The position numbers were made by a program, and so were the translations under genes. 34,292 nucleotides of DNA from Bacteroidetes bacterium UBA7692 (lineage in GTDB: Bacteria > Bacteroidota > Bacteroidia > Chitinophagales > LD1), in contig DLGO01000155.1 in the NCBI GenBank assembly GCA_002482725.1, positions 1 through 34,292 on the forward strand. The letters run 5' to 3'. Below the pieces are notes generated by a model, which was not told the origin of the DNA, searched no databases, and saw only the letters and a program-made list of their open reading frames with translations. Position 1 is the first letter of the stretch. Each line of letters starts with the position of its first letter. Positions 1 through 9,532 of this stretch are shown here, in pieces.

Positions 1-4
1 AGTT

Positions 5-214
5 TTAAGGGTATCTTTTTGCGCGTACCGTATCCAATTGATAATTGCTGACACATGAAGCAAAATCGGGATTTCCGTATAACAGAATTTCGGCAAACCC
101 GCTGTCAATAGGAATAAACTGCGCCCTTGCCTGTACAGAGCAACAGCATACCAACAAGGCCAGAAAACCCGATAAGCAGATGCGCTTCAGATTGTTGTAA
201 GGTTCGTTTTTCAT
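5..214 (-). pseudogene. Short secreted-protein fragment, probably truncated
   Basis: The reading frame gives about 69 residues from the ATG at 214: a convincing signal peptide (charged start MKNEPYNNLKR, hydrophobic ICLSGFLALLVCCC, cleavage after ARAQ), then a short mature part with FIPIDSGFAEILLYGNPDF, an SCVSNYQLDT stretch and a stop at 5-7. The mature start vaguely resembles the N-terminus of Bacteroidota secreted leucine-rich-repeat proteins (IPDxxF...C...LDT), but no repeats follow before the stop. An upstream in-frame Met at 331 would put 39 non-signal-like residues in front, so 214 is preferred. Either this is a truncated gene whose remainder lies left of the window in another frame, or a genuine small secreted protein. 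Function unknown. Confidence 0.4.
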
Positions 215-411
215 AATAGAAGAATATAAAAGTGAATAATATTTCCTGTTGACAGTACAAATCTGCCATAAGGATGCACCTGAAACAAGCATAAAATTGT
301 CATTTTGTGTAGCAATATTATTTAGCGACACTCATTCCAAAGTATATTCAAACCGAAATTCAAAACAGTAAACACAACAGTATCCTGCTTTAAATAATCC
401 GCATAAAAACC

Positions 412-419
412 TACTTTTG
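412..419 (+). promoter_or_regulatory. Bacteroidota -7 promoter box (TACTTTTG)
   Basis: Exact match to the Bacteroidota primary sigma -7 consensus TAnnTTTG, ending 10 nt before the ATG at 430. No convincing -33 TTG is seen at the expected distance. The implied 5' leader is only a few nucleotides. Confidence 0.5.
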
Positions 420-429
420 TGTAACAGAA

Positions 430-1830
430 ATGAATAACTCAAAGCTCGCCTCACTCTTATTATCGCTCCAAAAGCCCGAATTTAAGGAACTAAAAACCTG
501 GATGAAGGTGCATGCCGCCCATAAAGAGGAGATGCTGCTGTTTTCTTACCTGGCAGATATATACCCTGATATGCAGGGCAAAAAAATGGAAAAAGAAATC
601 GTATTCGCTAAGCTATGGCCCGGGCAGGAATATGATGATAACAAAATGCGCCACCTGCAGAGTGTGCTTACAGGACACCTGGAGCAATTCATCATCCACA
701 CCTTGCATGCCGACGCATACCACGAGCATTTTACGCTGCTGAAACACTACCGTATGCGTGGCATGGATAAATACTTTGAACAGCAGCTCGCACTAGTGCG
801 CAAAAAGCTGGAACAGGAAAAAGTACAGGATAGCCAATACTACCACCACCACATGCTGGCAGATGAGGAGTACAACAAGTACATAAAAGGCAAGCAAAAG
901 CGGACACTGGAGCCCAACATACAGAGCCTGTCGGATAATCTTGACCACTACTATATCATCAATAAGCTGGCAGTATATGCAGAGGCGCTAAACTACCAAA
1001 ACATAATAAAAACCAACTACGACATAGCGTTGATTGAGCCTTTGCTACAGGAAATAGCTACCTCGGAAAAGTTTGATATACCGGTGATAAAAACACGGTA
1101 CGTAGCTGTGCAAACCCTGCTGGACAATGAAAATGAGCAGCACTTCCACGACCTGAAGAATCTGCTGTACACCCATGCAGCTGTATTGAACCGCAATGAG
1201 GCAAATGACCTGAACACCCTGGCGCGCAACTATTGCATAAACCGTATCAACAAGGGGCATGGTAAATTTGCACGCGACTTGTTTGAGCTGTACCAGCTGG
1301 AGATAAAAGCAATACAGCCGGGCAGCAACTATGAGCTATCGCCGGCAGTGTACAAGAACGCAGTAACACTGGCATTTAACCTAAAGGAAACTGAGTGGGC
1401 CCACAATTTCATAGAGCAATACTCTCCTCTACTTCCTCCAGCACAACAAGCGCCCAACTATAGCTTCAACATGGCGCGGTACCATTTTACCCACAGGCAA
1501 TACAGCGATGTAATAGAGCTACTGAGCCGCATGGAGTACAATGATCTGTTTATGATGCTAAGCGCAAAAATACTGCTACTGAAAACCTACTACGAACTGA
1601 ATGAGGCAGGGCCGTTTGAATCGCTGGTACACAGCTTCCGTAGCATGCTGAAGAATAAATCCTCTATAGGCTACTACCATGCCAACTATACCAACTTTTT
1701 AAAGCTGGCCGACAAACTTTTCACCAAAGGCCGGGTCAATAAACCTATGCGCATGAAGCTGCTAATACAAATAGAAAACACAAAGGCTTTGGCAGAAAAG
1801 GAGTGGCTGCTAGAGAAGGCTAAGGTGTAG
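430..1830 (+). CDS. Uncharacterised helical (TPR-like) protein
   Basis: A 466-residue soluble protein without signal peptide or membrane segment. It is rich in Leu, Tyr, His, Asn and charged residues and reads as a chain of amphipathic helices, with TPR/solenoid-like stretches (for example the MARYHFTHRQYSDVIELLSRM region and the following helical pair in the C-terminal third). No catalytic motif was recognised. I recall proteins of this look as conserved hypotheticals in Chitinophagaceae, but I cannot name a family. The start at 430 is supported by the exact TAnnTTTG promoter box ending 10 nt upstream. It stands alone, convergent with the large surface-protein gene at 1979-6259. A role as a protein-protein interaction scaffold is a guess. 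Confidence 0.85.
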   Translation: MNNSKLASLLLSLQKPEFKELKTWMKVHAAHKEEMLLFSYLADIYPDMQGKKMEKEIVFAKLWPGQEYDDNKMRHLQSVLTGHLEQFIIHTLHADAYHEHFTLLKHYRMRGMDKYFEQQLALVRKKLEQEKVQDSQYYHHHMLADEEYNKYIKGKQKRTLEPNIQSLSDNLDHYYIINKLAVYAEALNYQNIIKTNYDIALIEPLLQEIATSEKFDIPVIKTRYVAVQTLLDNENEQHFHDLKNLLYTHAAVLNRNEANDLNTLARNYCINRINKGHGKFARDLFELYQLEIKAIQPGSNYELSPAVYKNAVTLAFNLKETEWAHNFIEQYSPLLPPAQQAPNYSFNMARYHFTHRQYSDVIELLSRMEYNDLFMMLSAKILLLKTYYELNEAGPFESLVHSFRSMLKNKSSIGYYHANYTNFLKLADKLFTKGRVNKPMRMKLLIQIENTKALAEKEWLLEKAKV

Positions 1831-1978
1831 CAATAACCAAAACACAGACCAATAATAAACATGCTTGTTAAACGCATAGGGACTTGCTTGACAGCTGCGA
1901 AAAACTTTAAGCAGATAACTATGGAAACCTACCACATAGGAATGTGCTGATTAAAAGGCTGTAAATAGAGTAGGCTGT

Positions 1979-4900
1979 TTATCGCATTAAGGTAATGCTA
2001 CCCTTCACCTCCTTGCCTACTCCCCTATGGCCGGAGAGCGGTGAATAGCTGAGGTAGTAAACAAATACATCGGGAAGCTGTAAGTTGCCTTTGTAGAAAC
2101 CATCCCATGACTGGTCTATATCTGTCCCTTCCCAAACTTTTTCGCCCCAGCGGTTGAAGATGCGCAGGTAGTTTAGCCTGATGCAGCTACCGAATACCTG
2201 AAAGCGGTCGTTGGCACCATCATTGTTTGGCGAGAATACATTTGGAACATAAACAGTGCCATCGCAATCATCTAGTGTAATAAGGATGGAATCTAAAGAC
2301 ATGCACTGATTAGTATCTGTAACAGCAACCGATATCCATGATGATTCTGTAATAGTAGCGATAGGGTTAGCAATATTGGTAGCACTCAAAGCAGCATCCG
2401 AATGCCACGTATAAGAGACAGGTTGTGTGCCAGCAGCAGAAAGGTGCAATGTATCACCGGAGAAAACCTGAACAGCAGAAGCTGTTATCTGCACCACAGG
2501 ATTGGTATATACAGTAACCTGAATGCTAAGCATACTATCGCAACCAGAGGTAGGTATGGCATAGGTAAAGAAGCCCGCCTCCGTAAACATATGACCCGCC
2601 ACACTCCTGCTTTCGCCTTCGCAGAAGCTAATGGCGATTGTATCGCGCTTGATTTCATTTACCGTAAGGTTGAGTATATGGATACTGTCGCAGCCGGCGG
2701 TGGCAAATGTATCGCGGTAGACACCTGTAGATGTATAAGTATTGGCACCTATGGTAACACTCTCTCCTGCACAAATACTTTGAGATACAGAAACTGTTTT
2801 AGCATTGCCTACGATGAGGTTAAGTATATGAATACTATCGCAGCCTGTAGTGGCAAACGTATCGCGGTAGATACCTGTGGTGGTATAGGTATGCGCGCCA
2901 ATTGTTACGCTCTGTCCAATGCAGATACTTTGAACCACAGAATCACCCTTGGCAATAGCAACTGAAAGATTGAGTATATGAATGCTATCGCAGCCTGCGG
3001 TGGCAAAAGTATCGCGGTAAATACCCGTGGCTGCATAGGTATTGGCACCTACGGTAATGCTTTGACCGAAGCAGATGCTTGCAGCTATAGAATCCCTTTT
3101 CACATTGCTGACCGTGAGGTTGAGTATATGTATGCTATCGCAGCCCGGAGTGGGGAATGTATCGCGGTATATGCCCGTGGCAGTATAGGTATTGGCACCT
3201 ACAGTAATGCTCTGCCCAAAGCAGATAGACTGTGCTACAGAGTCCGTTTTGGCGCCTGCCACTGTGAGGTTGATTATATGGATACTATCGCAGTTTGCCG
3301 TAGCAAACGTATCGCGGTAGATACCCGTGGCAGTATAGGTATTGGCACCTACAGTAATGCTTTGCCCGGTACAAATCCTTTGCACAATAGAATCTGTTTT
3401 GGCACCCCCAACGGTTAGGTTCAATATATGGATGCTATCGCAGTTTGCTGTAGCCAGGGTATCACGGTAAATACCTGTGGCAGTATAGGTATGCGGACCC
3501 ACGGTTACACTTTGCCCGAAGCAGATAGATTGCGCTACAGAGGCAGTTTTTGGTTGTGACACTGTCAGGTTGAGTATATGGATGCTATCGCAGTTTGCTG
3601 TTGCAATGGTATCGCGGTATATGCCCGTGGCATTGTAGGTATGTGTACCAACCGTAACGCTTTGCCCGAAGCAAATTGTTTGTGCTACGGAGTCTTTTTT
3701 GGCGGCTGATACCCTAAGGTTAAGCACATGGATGCTATCGCAGTGTGCTGTGGCAAAAGTATCGCGATAGATACCGGTGGCAGTATAGGTATGCGTGCCT
3801 ATGGTGATGCTTTGTCCGGGGCAGATGGTTTGTGCCACAGAGTCATAAGCAGGAACAGAAACCAGCAAGTTGAATGCCACAATACTATCGCAGGTTGGCG
3901 TAGGAATAGTATCATAATAAATACCGGACTGCGAGTAGGTATTACCAGCAAATGTGGCCGACTGGCCCGGACAGATAGTATCGAACAGGTTGGTACGGCT
4001 ATTGCTCACCAGCATATGGGTTGTATAAAATGTATCACTACAATTGTTGACGTTTACGATTTTGCTCACCAGATATACACCATAGTCGGCAGGCAATACT
4101 GGACTAATACGAAGGGAATCCCCTGTAAATTTAGTACCGTTTGGCCTTGTCCAAACATACGTGGCATAGGGAGAGTGCTGCGCTACAAGCGTAGCAGTAT
4201 TACCCACACAGGAGGAGCCAACCTCCGCAATCTGCTGAAAAGATAAAGTATCTACGGAGAAGGTAAACGTGCGCGCAAAGCCACATGTGTCGCTGATACG
4301 CGCTGTGTAAGAACCCGGCCGTGTAAAAGTGAAAAAGTTGAAAGACTGTACGGGGTATACTTCAGGGCCGCTGAGAATCTCATATTGATAGGGTGCCACA
4401 CCGGTAGTGCTGTCGGGCAGCAGGCCAACGTTTACGGTGCCGTTGCATTTTATCTGTACTGCATAGCTAATCTTTGGTAATTGGTATGGTACTACTACCA
4501 CCGTATCGTATATCTTGCTGCAAGCCAGGGTGGGGCTTATCTGATCGAAGTTGTGGTAGCGGTTTATTTCGTGCTCCAGGACATAAGTACCGGGATTGAG
4601 GTTAGAGAACGTAGCTGAATCTGATGTAATGCTATCTATGGCAACTGGCGAGCCCAATGGATACAGGCGCATAAAGTCCTGCATAGTATAGTTCCTGCTC
4701 CGGTGTATTACATATTGTATCTTGCTTTGGCCGGGGCAGCCCCTTATGGGCTTGCTGCTGAAATGGTACGATACTACATCCGATGTTTCTATATTAAAAG
4801 TATCCTCTTTGAAATGGCCGCAACTGTCCTCTACGCGGTACCTGTAGTTTCCGGGGCTGAGACCACCTACCCCAAAACAAACCTCGTTTGAAGAATAGCC

Positions 4901-6259
4901 CGAGCAGTGATTTTTTAGAAATACATTATAAGGATATGTGAGTGGGTCGTTGTGCTCAAAGTATGGCTTGGTGCTATGGCTGGTAGGCGGCCCGGAAATA
5001 ATGGTTAGAGTGGTAGTGGCAAAGGAATAGTTATAGCAATGTATCTCGACAGTAGTAGTTGAATCCAGACAGGCATCGGCATTTTTGGACAAGGATACAC
5101 TAACAGGCGCCAATGTAGGAGTGGTAAAATACTGGTCTGAAAAATGACCACAGCCATCGGTAACCGTCATGCGATAGGTGTGATTGAACTCCAGGAAATA
5201 ATTGGTGGGTGAGTAATAGGTTTGATTTGAGTAAAACACTGAAGAGTCCACCAACACATTGCCTGCTGTAACATCCCATACCTTGAAAGTGATAGGCGGC
5301 GTAAAGCTGGTACGGGAGTAATAGTTGCTGCCTAAGGTGAAGCCTGCTCGCACCTTTGGCACACACGAGTCGGTGGTAGGGTAAAACTCAACACGGGCAC
5401 CCCAGTTATCTATATAATGGCTCTTGAAAACTGTTTCGCCACAGGCATTGGTGACAGTGATATAGCCACTCTCCCCCAGGTGCACACCAGGCACTGTATC
5501 GGTAAAATAATAGACCACCGCTGAAGGTACTATTACCGGATTGAAAGTGTCGTTTTTAACCACGTTACCAAGATGGACGCTTATATAAAACGGAGGCGAC
5601 CAGTAGCCATTTGAAGTCCAGATAAGAAAACTGAGGACATCAGTATCGCAGGCGATCATGTTATTGGAAATAGGGTCGGAAACTGTAAAGCTGGAAATAG
5701 GATTGGTAAGTGTAACGTATCGGGTAGCAAAGCTCTGGCATGAATCGGAAAGGCGTATCATGTAATCGCCACCGGGCAGGTTGTCGAAAGTATCGCTTGA
5801 CTGGGTAACTGTGGCACCGCTGTTGGTATTGGTTATCTGCCAGGTGTATGGCGGGCGGCCCGAACCTGATTGTAAGTTGCCGAATACCTTTCCCGTAGCA
5901 GAGCCGGGGCAAATAGGATTAGCGAAGGTTGGCGCAACATCCGGGAATGTATAGTTGCCGGTGATGGTAGCAGGTACAATGGCAGTATCGTTGGAAAAGT
6001 TTGTAATCATTACCTCATAGCTACCTACAGGCAGGCCTGCAAAATAACTCCCGCTTTGTACGGGCCTGATATCCGGACCGGAAACGATAGCATACAACAT
6101 GGAAGAAGGGCTGGTGGCAATGATGAGGATGGTGCCATCATTTGCGCAATGGCTTTCGGTAGTTTGTACCGAGCCAACGGTGATAGCGGCAGACAAGCCT
6201 GCCACCACAAACTGCAACACCAGCAACAAGAAGAATTTAACCAGAGCACCTACTTTCAT
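1979..6259 (-). CDS. Giant T9SS-sorted surface protein with ten 50-aa repeats and gliding-type C-terminal domain
   Basis: About 1426 residues from the chosen start. The N-terminus MKVGALVKFFLLLVLQFVVAG is a signal peptide. An in-frame Met 50 codons upstream (6409) would hide it, and a perfect -7 box lies at 6265-6272, so 6259 is preferred. The N-terminal half holds SprB/PKD-like beta domains with motifs such as YxIxSGP and GSYxxxIxDxC. Then come ten near-identical 50-residue repeats with consensus ICxGQSxTxGxxTYxxTGIYRDT...CDSIHILNLTV, each with two cysteines. The last 90 residues are a type-B T9SS sorting domain (gliding motility-associated C-terminal domain): YVPNVFSPNNDGANDRF, IFNRWGEKVWE, a W/DG motif, YY, KGSITLMR. 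Expected role: a large secreted cell-surface adhesin or gliding-related protein exported by the T9SS. The ligand is unknown. PorT, a T9SS component, is encoded at 31771-32466. Confidence 0.92.
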   Translation of the reverse strand: MKVGALVKFFLLLVLQFVVAGLSAAITVGSVQTTESHCANDGTILIIATSPSSMLYAIVSGPDIRPVQSGSYFAGLPVGSYEVMITNFSNDTAIVPATITGNYTFPDVAPTFANPICPGSATGKVFGNLQSGSGRPPYTWQITNTNSGATVTQSSDTFDNLPGGDYMIRLSDSCQSFATRYVTLTNPISSFTVSDPISNNMIACDTDVLSFLIWTSNGYWSPPFYISVHLGNVVKNDTFNPVIVPSAVVYYFTDTVPGVHLGESGYITVTNACGETVFKSHYIDNWGARVEFYPTTDSCVPKVRAGFTLGSNYYSRTSFTPPITFKVWDVTAGNVLVDSSVFYSNQTYYSPTNYFLEFNHTYRMTVTDGCGHFSDQYFTTPTLAPVSVSLSKNADACLDSTTTVEIHCYNYSFATTTLTIISGPPTSHSTKPYFEHNDPLTYPYNVFLKNHCSGYSSNEVCFGVGGLSPGNYRYRVEDSCGHFKEDTFNIETSDVVSYHFSSKPIRGCPGQSKIQYVIHRSRNYTMQDFMRLYPLGSPVAIDSITSDSATFSNLNPGTYVLEHEINRYHNFDQISPTLACSKIYDTVVVVPYQLPKISYAVQIKCNGTVNVGLLPDSTTGVAPYQYEILSGPEVYPVQSFNFFTFTRPGSYTARISDTCGFARTFTFSVDTLSFQQIAEVGSSCVGNTATLVAQHSPYATYVWTRPNGTKFTGDSLRISPVLPADYGVYLVSKIVNVNNCSDTFYTTHMLVSNSRTNLFDTICPGQSATFAGNTYSQSGIYYDTIPTPTCDSIVAFNLLVSVPAYDSVAQTICPGQSITIGTHTYTATGIYRDTFATAHCDSIHVLNLRVSAAKKDSVAQTICFGQSVTVGTHTYNATGIYRDTIATANCDSIHILNLTVSQPKTASVAQSICFGQSVTVGPHTYTATGIYRDTLATANCDSIHILNLTVGGAKTDSIVQRICTGQSITVGANTYTATGIYRDTFATANCDSIHIINLTVAGAKTDSVAQSICFGQSITVGANTYTATGIYRDTFPTPGCDSIHILNLTVSNVKRDSIAASICFGQSITVGANTYAATGIYRDTFATAGCDSIHILNLSVAIAKGDSVVQSICIGQSVTIGAHTYTTTGIYRDTFATTGCDSIHILNLIVGNAKTVSVSQSICAGESVTIGANTYTSTGVYRDTFATAGCDSIHILNLTVNEIKRDTIAISFCEGESRSVAGHMFTEAGFFTYAIPTSGCDSMLSIQVTVYTNPVVQITASAVQVFSGDTLHLSAAGTQPVSYTWHSDAALSATNIANPIATITESSWISVAVTDTNQCMSLDSILITLDDCDGTVYVPNVFSPNNDGANDRFQVFGSCIRLNYLRIFNRWGEKVWEGTDIDQSWDGFYKGNLQLPDVFVYYLSYSPLSGHRGVGKEVKGSITLMR
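2504..4003 (-). repeat. Ten tandem 150-bp (50-aa) in-gene repeats
   Basis: Ten head-to-tail copies of a 150-bp unit inside the surface-protein gene, located by the recurring CDSI codons on the minus strand. Central copies (about 2 to 9) are most alike, while the first (ICPGQSATFAG...TCDSIVAFNL) and the last (FCEGESRSVAG...GCDSMLSIQV) are most diverged, as expected from unequal crossing-over in the middle of an array. Boundaries are estimated from residue counting. Confidence 0.9.
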
Positions 6260-6264
6260 TGATA

Positions 6265-6272
6265 CAAATATA
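6265..6272 (-). promoter_or_regulatory. -7 promoter box (TATATTTG) of the surface-protein gene
   Basis: The reverse strand reads TATATTTG, an exact TAnnTTTG match, ending 5 nt before the ATG at 6259. It decides the start of the surface-protein gene, because any longer N-terminus would run through the promoter. The transcript would be leaderless or nearly so. Confidence 0.5.
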
Positions 6273-6491
6273 CGGTGTGGCACAGGGCCTGTTTTGGAGA
6301 GTTTATAGTTTCGTACATGTTCAAGGGTATAAATTATCTCATTTTTTAGCTTTATGAAAATATTATTTTGTACAGGTTCAGAGATATTTATTGCGTATAC
6401 AACCTGCATCTACTACAGATGAAATATAAAGCAGGTTGGCTGCATTAGTGGGTTTTACAGCTGAATGCATTACCACACCTATAAGGAAAGC

Positions 6492-6992
6492 CTAAAGAAC
6501 CCCAAGATTACCCTGCCTGCGCAAGTGCAGCATAAACAGGTGCGCGCAAGCCTGCGCGTCTGACAGGGCATCGTGGTGGTTCAGCGGTATGCGGTACTGG
6601 CGGCACAGCTCGGCCAGACGGTTATTGTATAGCTTGTAGGTGCAGTGCGTATCGTATTTTGGCAAGGGCAGCTTATAGTATTCCAGGGTTTGTTGCAGGC
6701 AGCTGTTGTCGAAAGCCATGTTGTGCGCCACCAGCTGCTGCCCCGTAATAAAAGGCTCTATATGGTGCCATACCCTATTGAAGGTAGGCATGTTGGCCGT
6801 TTTGTAAGGCGCTATGCCGTGTACCTCGGTATTCTTTGGCGAATACTGGTTGCCCGGTGGCTGCACCAACAGGTCGAATTTGTTGGTGATGGCGCCATTT
6901 TCCACACGAATAAGACCTATCTGGCAAATGCTCCAGCGCTTGCCCTGCGCTGTTTCAAAGTCTATGGCCGTAAAGGTGTGTGAACTGAGCAT
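6492..6992 (-). CDS. DnaQ-like DEDDh 3'-5' exonuclease
   Basis: A 166-residue single-domain exonuclease of the DEDDh (epsilon/RNase T) superfamily. Exo I is DFET (D11, E13), exo II is AHNMAFD (D95), and exo III is HHDALSDA (His140 with D145). The substrate-pocket segment VHGI is at 58-60. All metal-binding acidic residues are present, so it should be active on DNA or RNA 3' ends. It has only the nuclease domain, without polymerase-binding tail or BRCT/GIY-YIG fusion, like the stand-alone 'exonuclease domain-containing' proteins common in Bacteroidota. It is followed downstream by the surface-protein gene (232 nt gap) and is probably transcribed alone. Whether it acts in repair, proofreading or RNA turnover cannot be told. 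Confidence 0.9.
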   Translation of the reverse strand: MLSSHTFTAIDFETAQGKRWSICQIGLIRVENGAITNKFDLLVQPPGNQYSPKNTEVHGIAPYKTANMPTFNRVWHHIEPFITGQQLVAHNMAFDNSCLQQTLEYYKLPLPKYDTHCTYKLYNNRLAELCRQYRIPLNHHDALSDAQACAHLFMLHLRRQGNLGVL

Positions 6993-7219
6993 GTATTCCG
7001 TTTATAGGCTGCAATGATATTGTGTAAACCGCGGATATGGTAATTATAAAGAAATAGAAAACGTATTACTCCCTGAGCAAAGCGCTTTCATTGAGGTGCG
7101 CTTGTATACTAAACTATTGTATAAACTGTGATAGTAATTATCAAAAATGATAAATAGCCTGATTGCATGGTCAAGAGAATCACAACGATACTTTGCCAGA
7201 AAAGATAGAAAAGCCCCTG

Positions 7220-8464
7220 CTACTCAGTTTCCATGGCATATTTTGCACCTTCATATAACTGCTTAGCTTCTATTTCCTGTGCCAGTATAGTGGCAAAAAA
7301 CAGATAGCCGGTTGACTTATAATGGCCGTCTTTTGGCCAATACAACGAAGCATAATCAACGCCTTCGCCCTCCATTTTTTTAAGTTTGTCATACAAGTCA
7401 ATAACATGCAGATCTTTCTGTGAAGCTAATTTTGCAGCCAATGGTTGCAATGGAAATTCACCCTTTTCCAATTCGGGCTGCATAGGGTGCAACACCACTA
7501 ACAATCTGAAGCTATGCCGGGTGCTCAACTTCAAATACTCATTCCTGATACACAGGAATATTTTATCCATGGCCCTGCGCTTCTCATTCTCATACTCGTC
7601 TGGTGTCAGCAGCAGCCAGTTTGTTTTGTATGCGCCATGCATAAATGCCCTGGTGATATATGAAAACTGGTAAATATAGCCCCACCACGGCACACGCTTA
7701 TCAGTAACGTATGAATCAGGAGTACCCCCGTTTTTAATGATATCAGTGATATCTGTACTATTGAGGGACAGCACCACCAGTTTAGGCTTTAGGGGTAATA
7801 ATAAGCGGTTGAAAATATGGTACTCCGAAATAACATCCCCTCCGCATATCCCGCCATTGATGCACTGCACATTTGCCCCGGCCTTATTATTCACTTTCAA
7901 AATCTCCTGTAGCAATGCAGTCCAGGTAGAGTCACCGGGTGTACCGGAGCCTTCTGTATATGAATCACCCAAAGTAATTACATTGAACAAATCTGTGGAA
8001 GTATCAGGCTCTGCGCCCCTTAGCCCTAGCGAATTATATTGGTGGAGATATGAAAACTCTTCCTTTTCCTGAATCTCGTGATGGTGTGCCGGATAGTTGG
8101 TAAGCTCGGGATACTCTGCCTTCAGGACATATTTCCTCAATACATAATTTATACCATGGGTGCCATAGGGCAATGAATAAAAGAAGTTGCCCTGTAGCTC
8201 ATGCTTTTGTAAACCGACCCGGAAAACATACCTAAGCAACAATTCACCGGTATACAGGCAAGAAAAAAAAACGATGAAAGACAGGCACAAATTTTTGCCA
8301 AGGGCCTGTGCCCGGCTTAGCCTGGAAAAAATATATAGGGGAATGCATATCAGCAAGCCATAAACCACAGTGGTAAGTAGTATGGAAGATATACCAAAGC
8401 ATCCCAACACCAGGTTGGTAATAATGAATAGTGACAATAATGCATATGCCGGGTATTTCAACAT
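7220..8464 (-). CDS. Membrane-anchored SGNH/GDSL hydrolase
   Basis: A 414-residue protein with two or three hydrophobic segments in the first 80 residues (PAYALLSLFIITNLVLG, SSILLTTVVYGLLICIPLY, LSFIVFFSCLYTGELLL) and an extracytoplasmic catalytic domain. SGNH blocks are visible: ITLGDSYTEG with nucleophile Ser168, a block II Gly in NGGICGGD (around 204-209), block III LSLNSTD (Asn235), and block V WPKDGHY (Asp379, His381). This family includes lipases/esterases and O-acetyl transfer or de-acetylation enzymes acting on cell-wall or exopolysaccharide sugars. The membrane topology suggests an envelope polysaccharide substrate, but this is inference. It lies 102 nt downstream of the DUF4349 gene on the same strand and may share its transcript. 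Confidence 0.85.
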   Translation of the reverse strand: MLKYPAYALLSLFIITNLVLGCFGISSILLTTVVYGLLICIPLYIFSRLSRAQALGKNLCLSFIVFFSCLYTGELLLRYVFRVGLQKHELQGNFFYSLPYGTHGINYVLRKYVLKAEYPELTNYPAHHHEIQEKEEFSYLHQYNSLGLRGAEPDTSTDLFNVITLGDSYTEGSGTPGDSTWTALLQEILKVNNKAGANVQCINGGICGGDVISEYHIFNRLLLPLKPKLVVLSLNSTDITDIIKNGGTPDSYVTDKRVPWWGYIYQFSYITRAFMHGAYKTNWLLLTPDEYENEKRRAMDKIFLCIRNEYLKLSTRHSFRLLVVLHPMQPELEKGEFPLQPLAAKLASQKDLHVIDLYDKLKKMEGEGVDYASLYWPKDGHYKSTGYLFFATILAQEIEAKQLYEGAKYAMETE

Positions 8465-8566
8465 AATGAACTAATGTAGTAAAGATTTTTTTCTTTATTA
8501 ATTTTTGTAATAGTTAAAGACTTAAAAATCATATAGCGCTGAAAAATGCCAGCCAATGGCATCGCC

Positions 8567-9451
8567 CTACTTGTCCATCTTCTCGGTTAGCGATTTTAAA
8601 ATATTCAACTTATCTATGATCAGCAGGAATATAAATATGGTAAGTGACACAGCAAGCACTGCAATAACGATAAGGGTAAAATACTTGATAGTCCACTCCA
8701 GGGCAACCTTAACCCGGTGAATTATAGAAATGTTCTTTTCGGCAGCACCTTCATAGAGAGAAAGCTTTACGGTGCAGAATTCATTTTCGGTATCGAAGTT
8801 GCCGAGCTCCACTCCCATTTCCTGCAGCTTCTCCTCTACTTCCAGTATCTTTTCATTGAGTGAGATAAAGTCTGTAATCTGCCCACCTTTTGACTTAAGC
8901 TCATTGAGCGAGCGCAGGGTATTTTCTATAGAAACCTTTTTGGCATTTAGCTGCCTGTATTCATTGGTCTTGTCTACCTTTGTTATTTCGGTGGCCTTCA
9001 CTATTCCTATCTTTTGAATATCGATATAGAAAGAGTCGAACAGCTCAGGATTGACACCAATAAGGAGGTGAAGCTGCCTGCTGCCCTTTTGCCCCAGCTT
9101 CTGCTCGTACTGGATAACCGCGTTGTACCCCTTGGTTTTAGATTTTATGAGCTTATCGTCCTGTTCAAACTCGGCTGTTTTGGTTTTGATGGAGGCTGTT
9201 TTCTCAAACTTCTGGCTGGACGATGCAGAGGGCTGTGCCAACTGCACATCCATACCCTTAGAAAATTTTTCGGAAGCATAGTTTTTGCGGACATTGCCCA
9301 GGCTGCTGAAAAAATCGCTACCAAAATCTGTGGAGCGACCAGCATCCTTTGCCACATAGCCATAGATAATGCGGAATATAAAAAGCAAAATGAACAGTGC
9401 CAAAAACCAGCGGGAGGTGCGCCAGAATCTTGATTTAAAGGTAGATGCCAT
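8567..9451 (-). CDS. DUF4349 domain-containing membrane protein
   Basis: A 294-residue protein with an N-terminal transmembrane segment (WFLALFILLFIFRIIYGYV), a central region typical of DUF4349 and a C-terminal membrane helix (YFTLIVIAVLAVSLTIFIFLLII). The central part has a ferredoxin-like stretch reading QLHLLIGVNPELFDSF, then the coiled-coil from about residue 165 to 215 (EYRQLNAKKVSIENTLRSL...ILEVEEKLQEM). DUF4349 proteins are envelope proteins of unknown function; some lineages have them as lipoproteins. Upstream, TACGTTTA (reverse strand, 9472-9479) is a 7/8 match to the -7 box. The small gene at 9533 is divergent. Confidence 0.88.
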   Translation of the reverse strand: MASTFKSRFWRTSRWFLALFILLFIFRIIYGYVAKDAGRSTDFGSDFFSSLGNVRKNYASEKFSKGMDVQLAQPSASSSQKFEKTASIKTKTAEFEQDDKLIKSKTKGYNAVIQYEQKLGQKGSRQLHLLIGVNPELFDSFYIDIQKIGIVKATEITKVDKTNEYRQLNAKKVSIENTLRSLNELKSKGGQITDFISLNEKILEVEEKLQEMGVELGNFDTENEFCTVKLSLYEGAAEKNISIIHRVKVALEWTIKYFTLIVIAVLAVSLTIFIFLLIIDKLNILKSLTEKMDK

Positions 9452-9532
9452 GTTTGGGTAGTTTGTGTGATTAAACGTAATGCTTTCTTTTTTAATGTGC
9501 AGGTAGTGGGCGATAACCTTATCTTTATCACT

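Noticed and set aside
2402..4246. Long plus-strand frames (187, 146 and 172 codons) opposite the repeat region
   Set aside because: They are shadows of the 150-bp repeats of the minus-strand surface-protein gene. 150 is a multiple of three, so any frame left open once stays open in every copy. The minus-strand product has a signal peptide and sorting domain.
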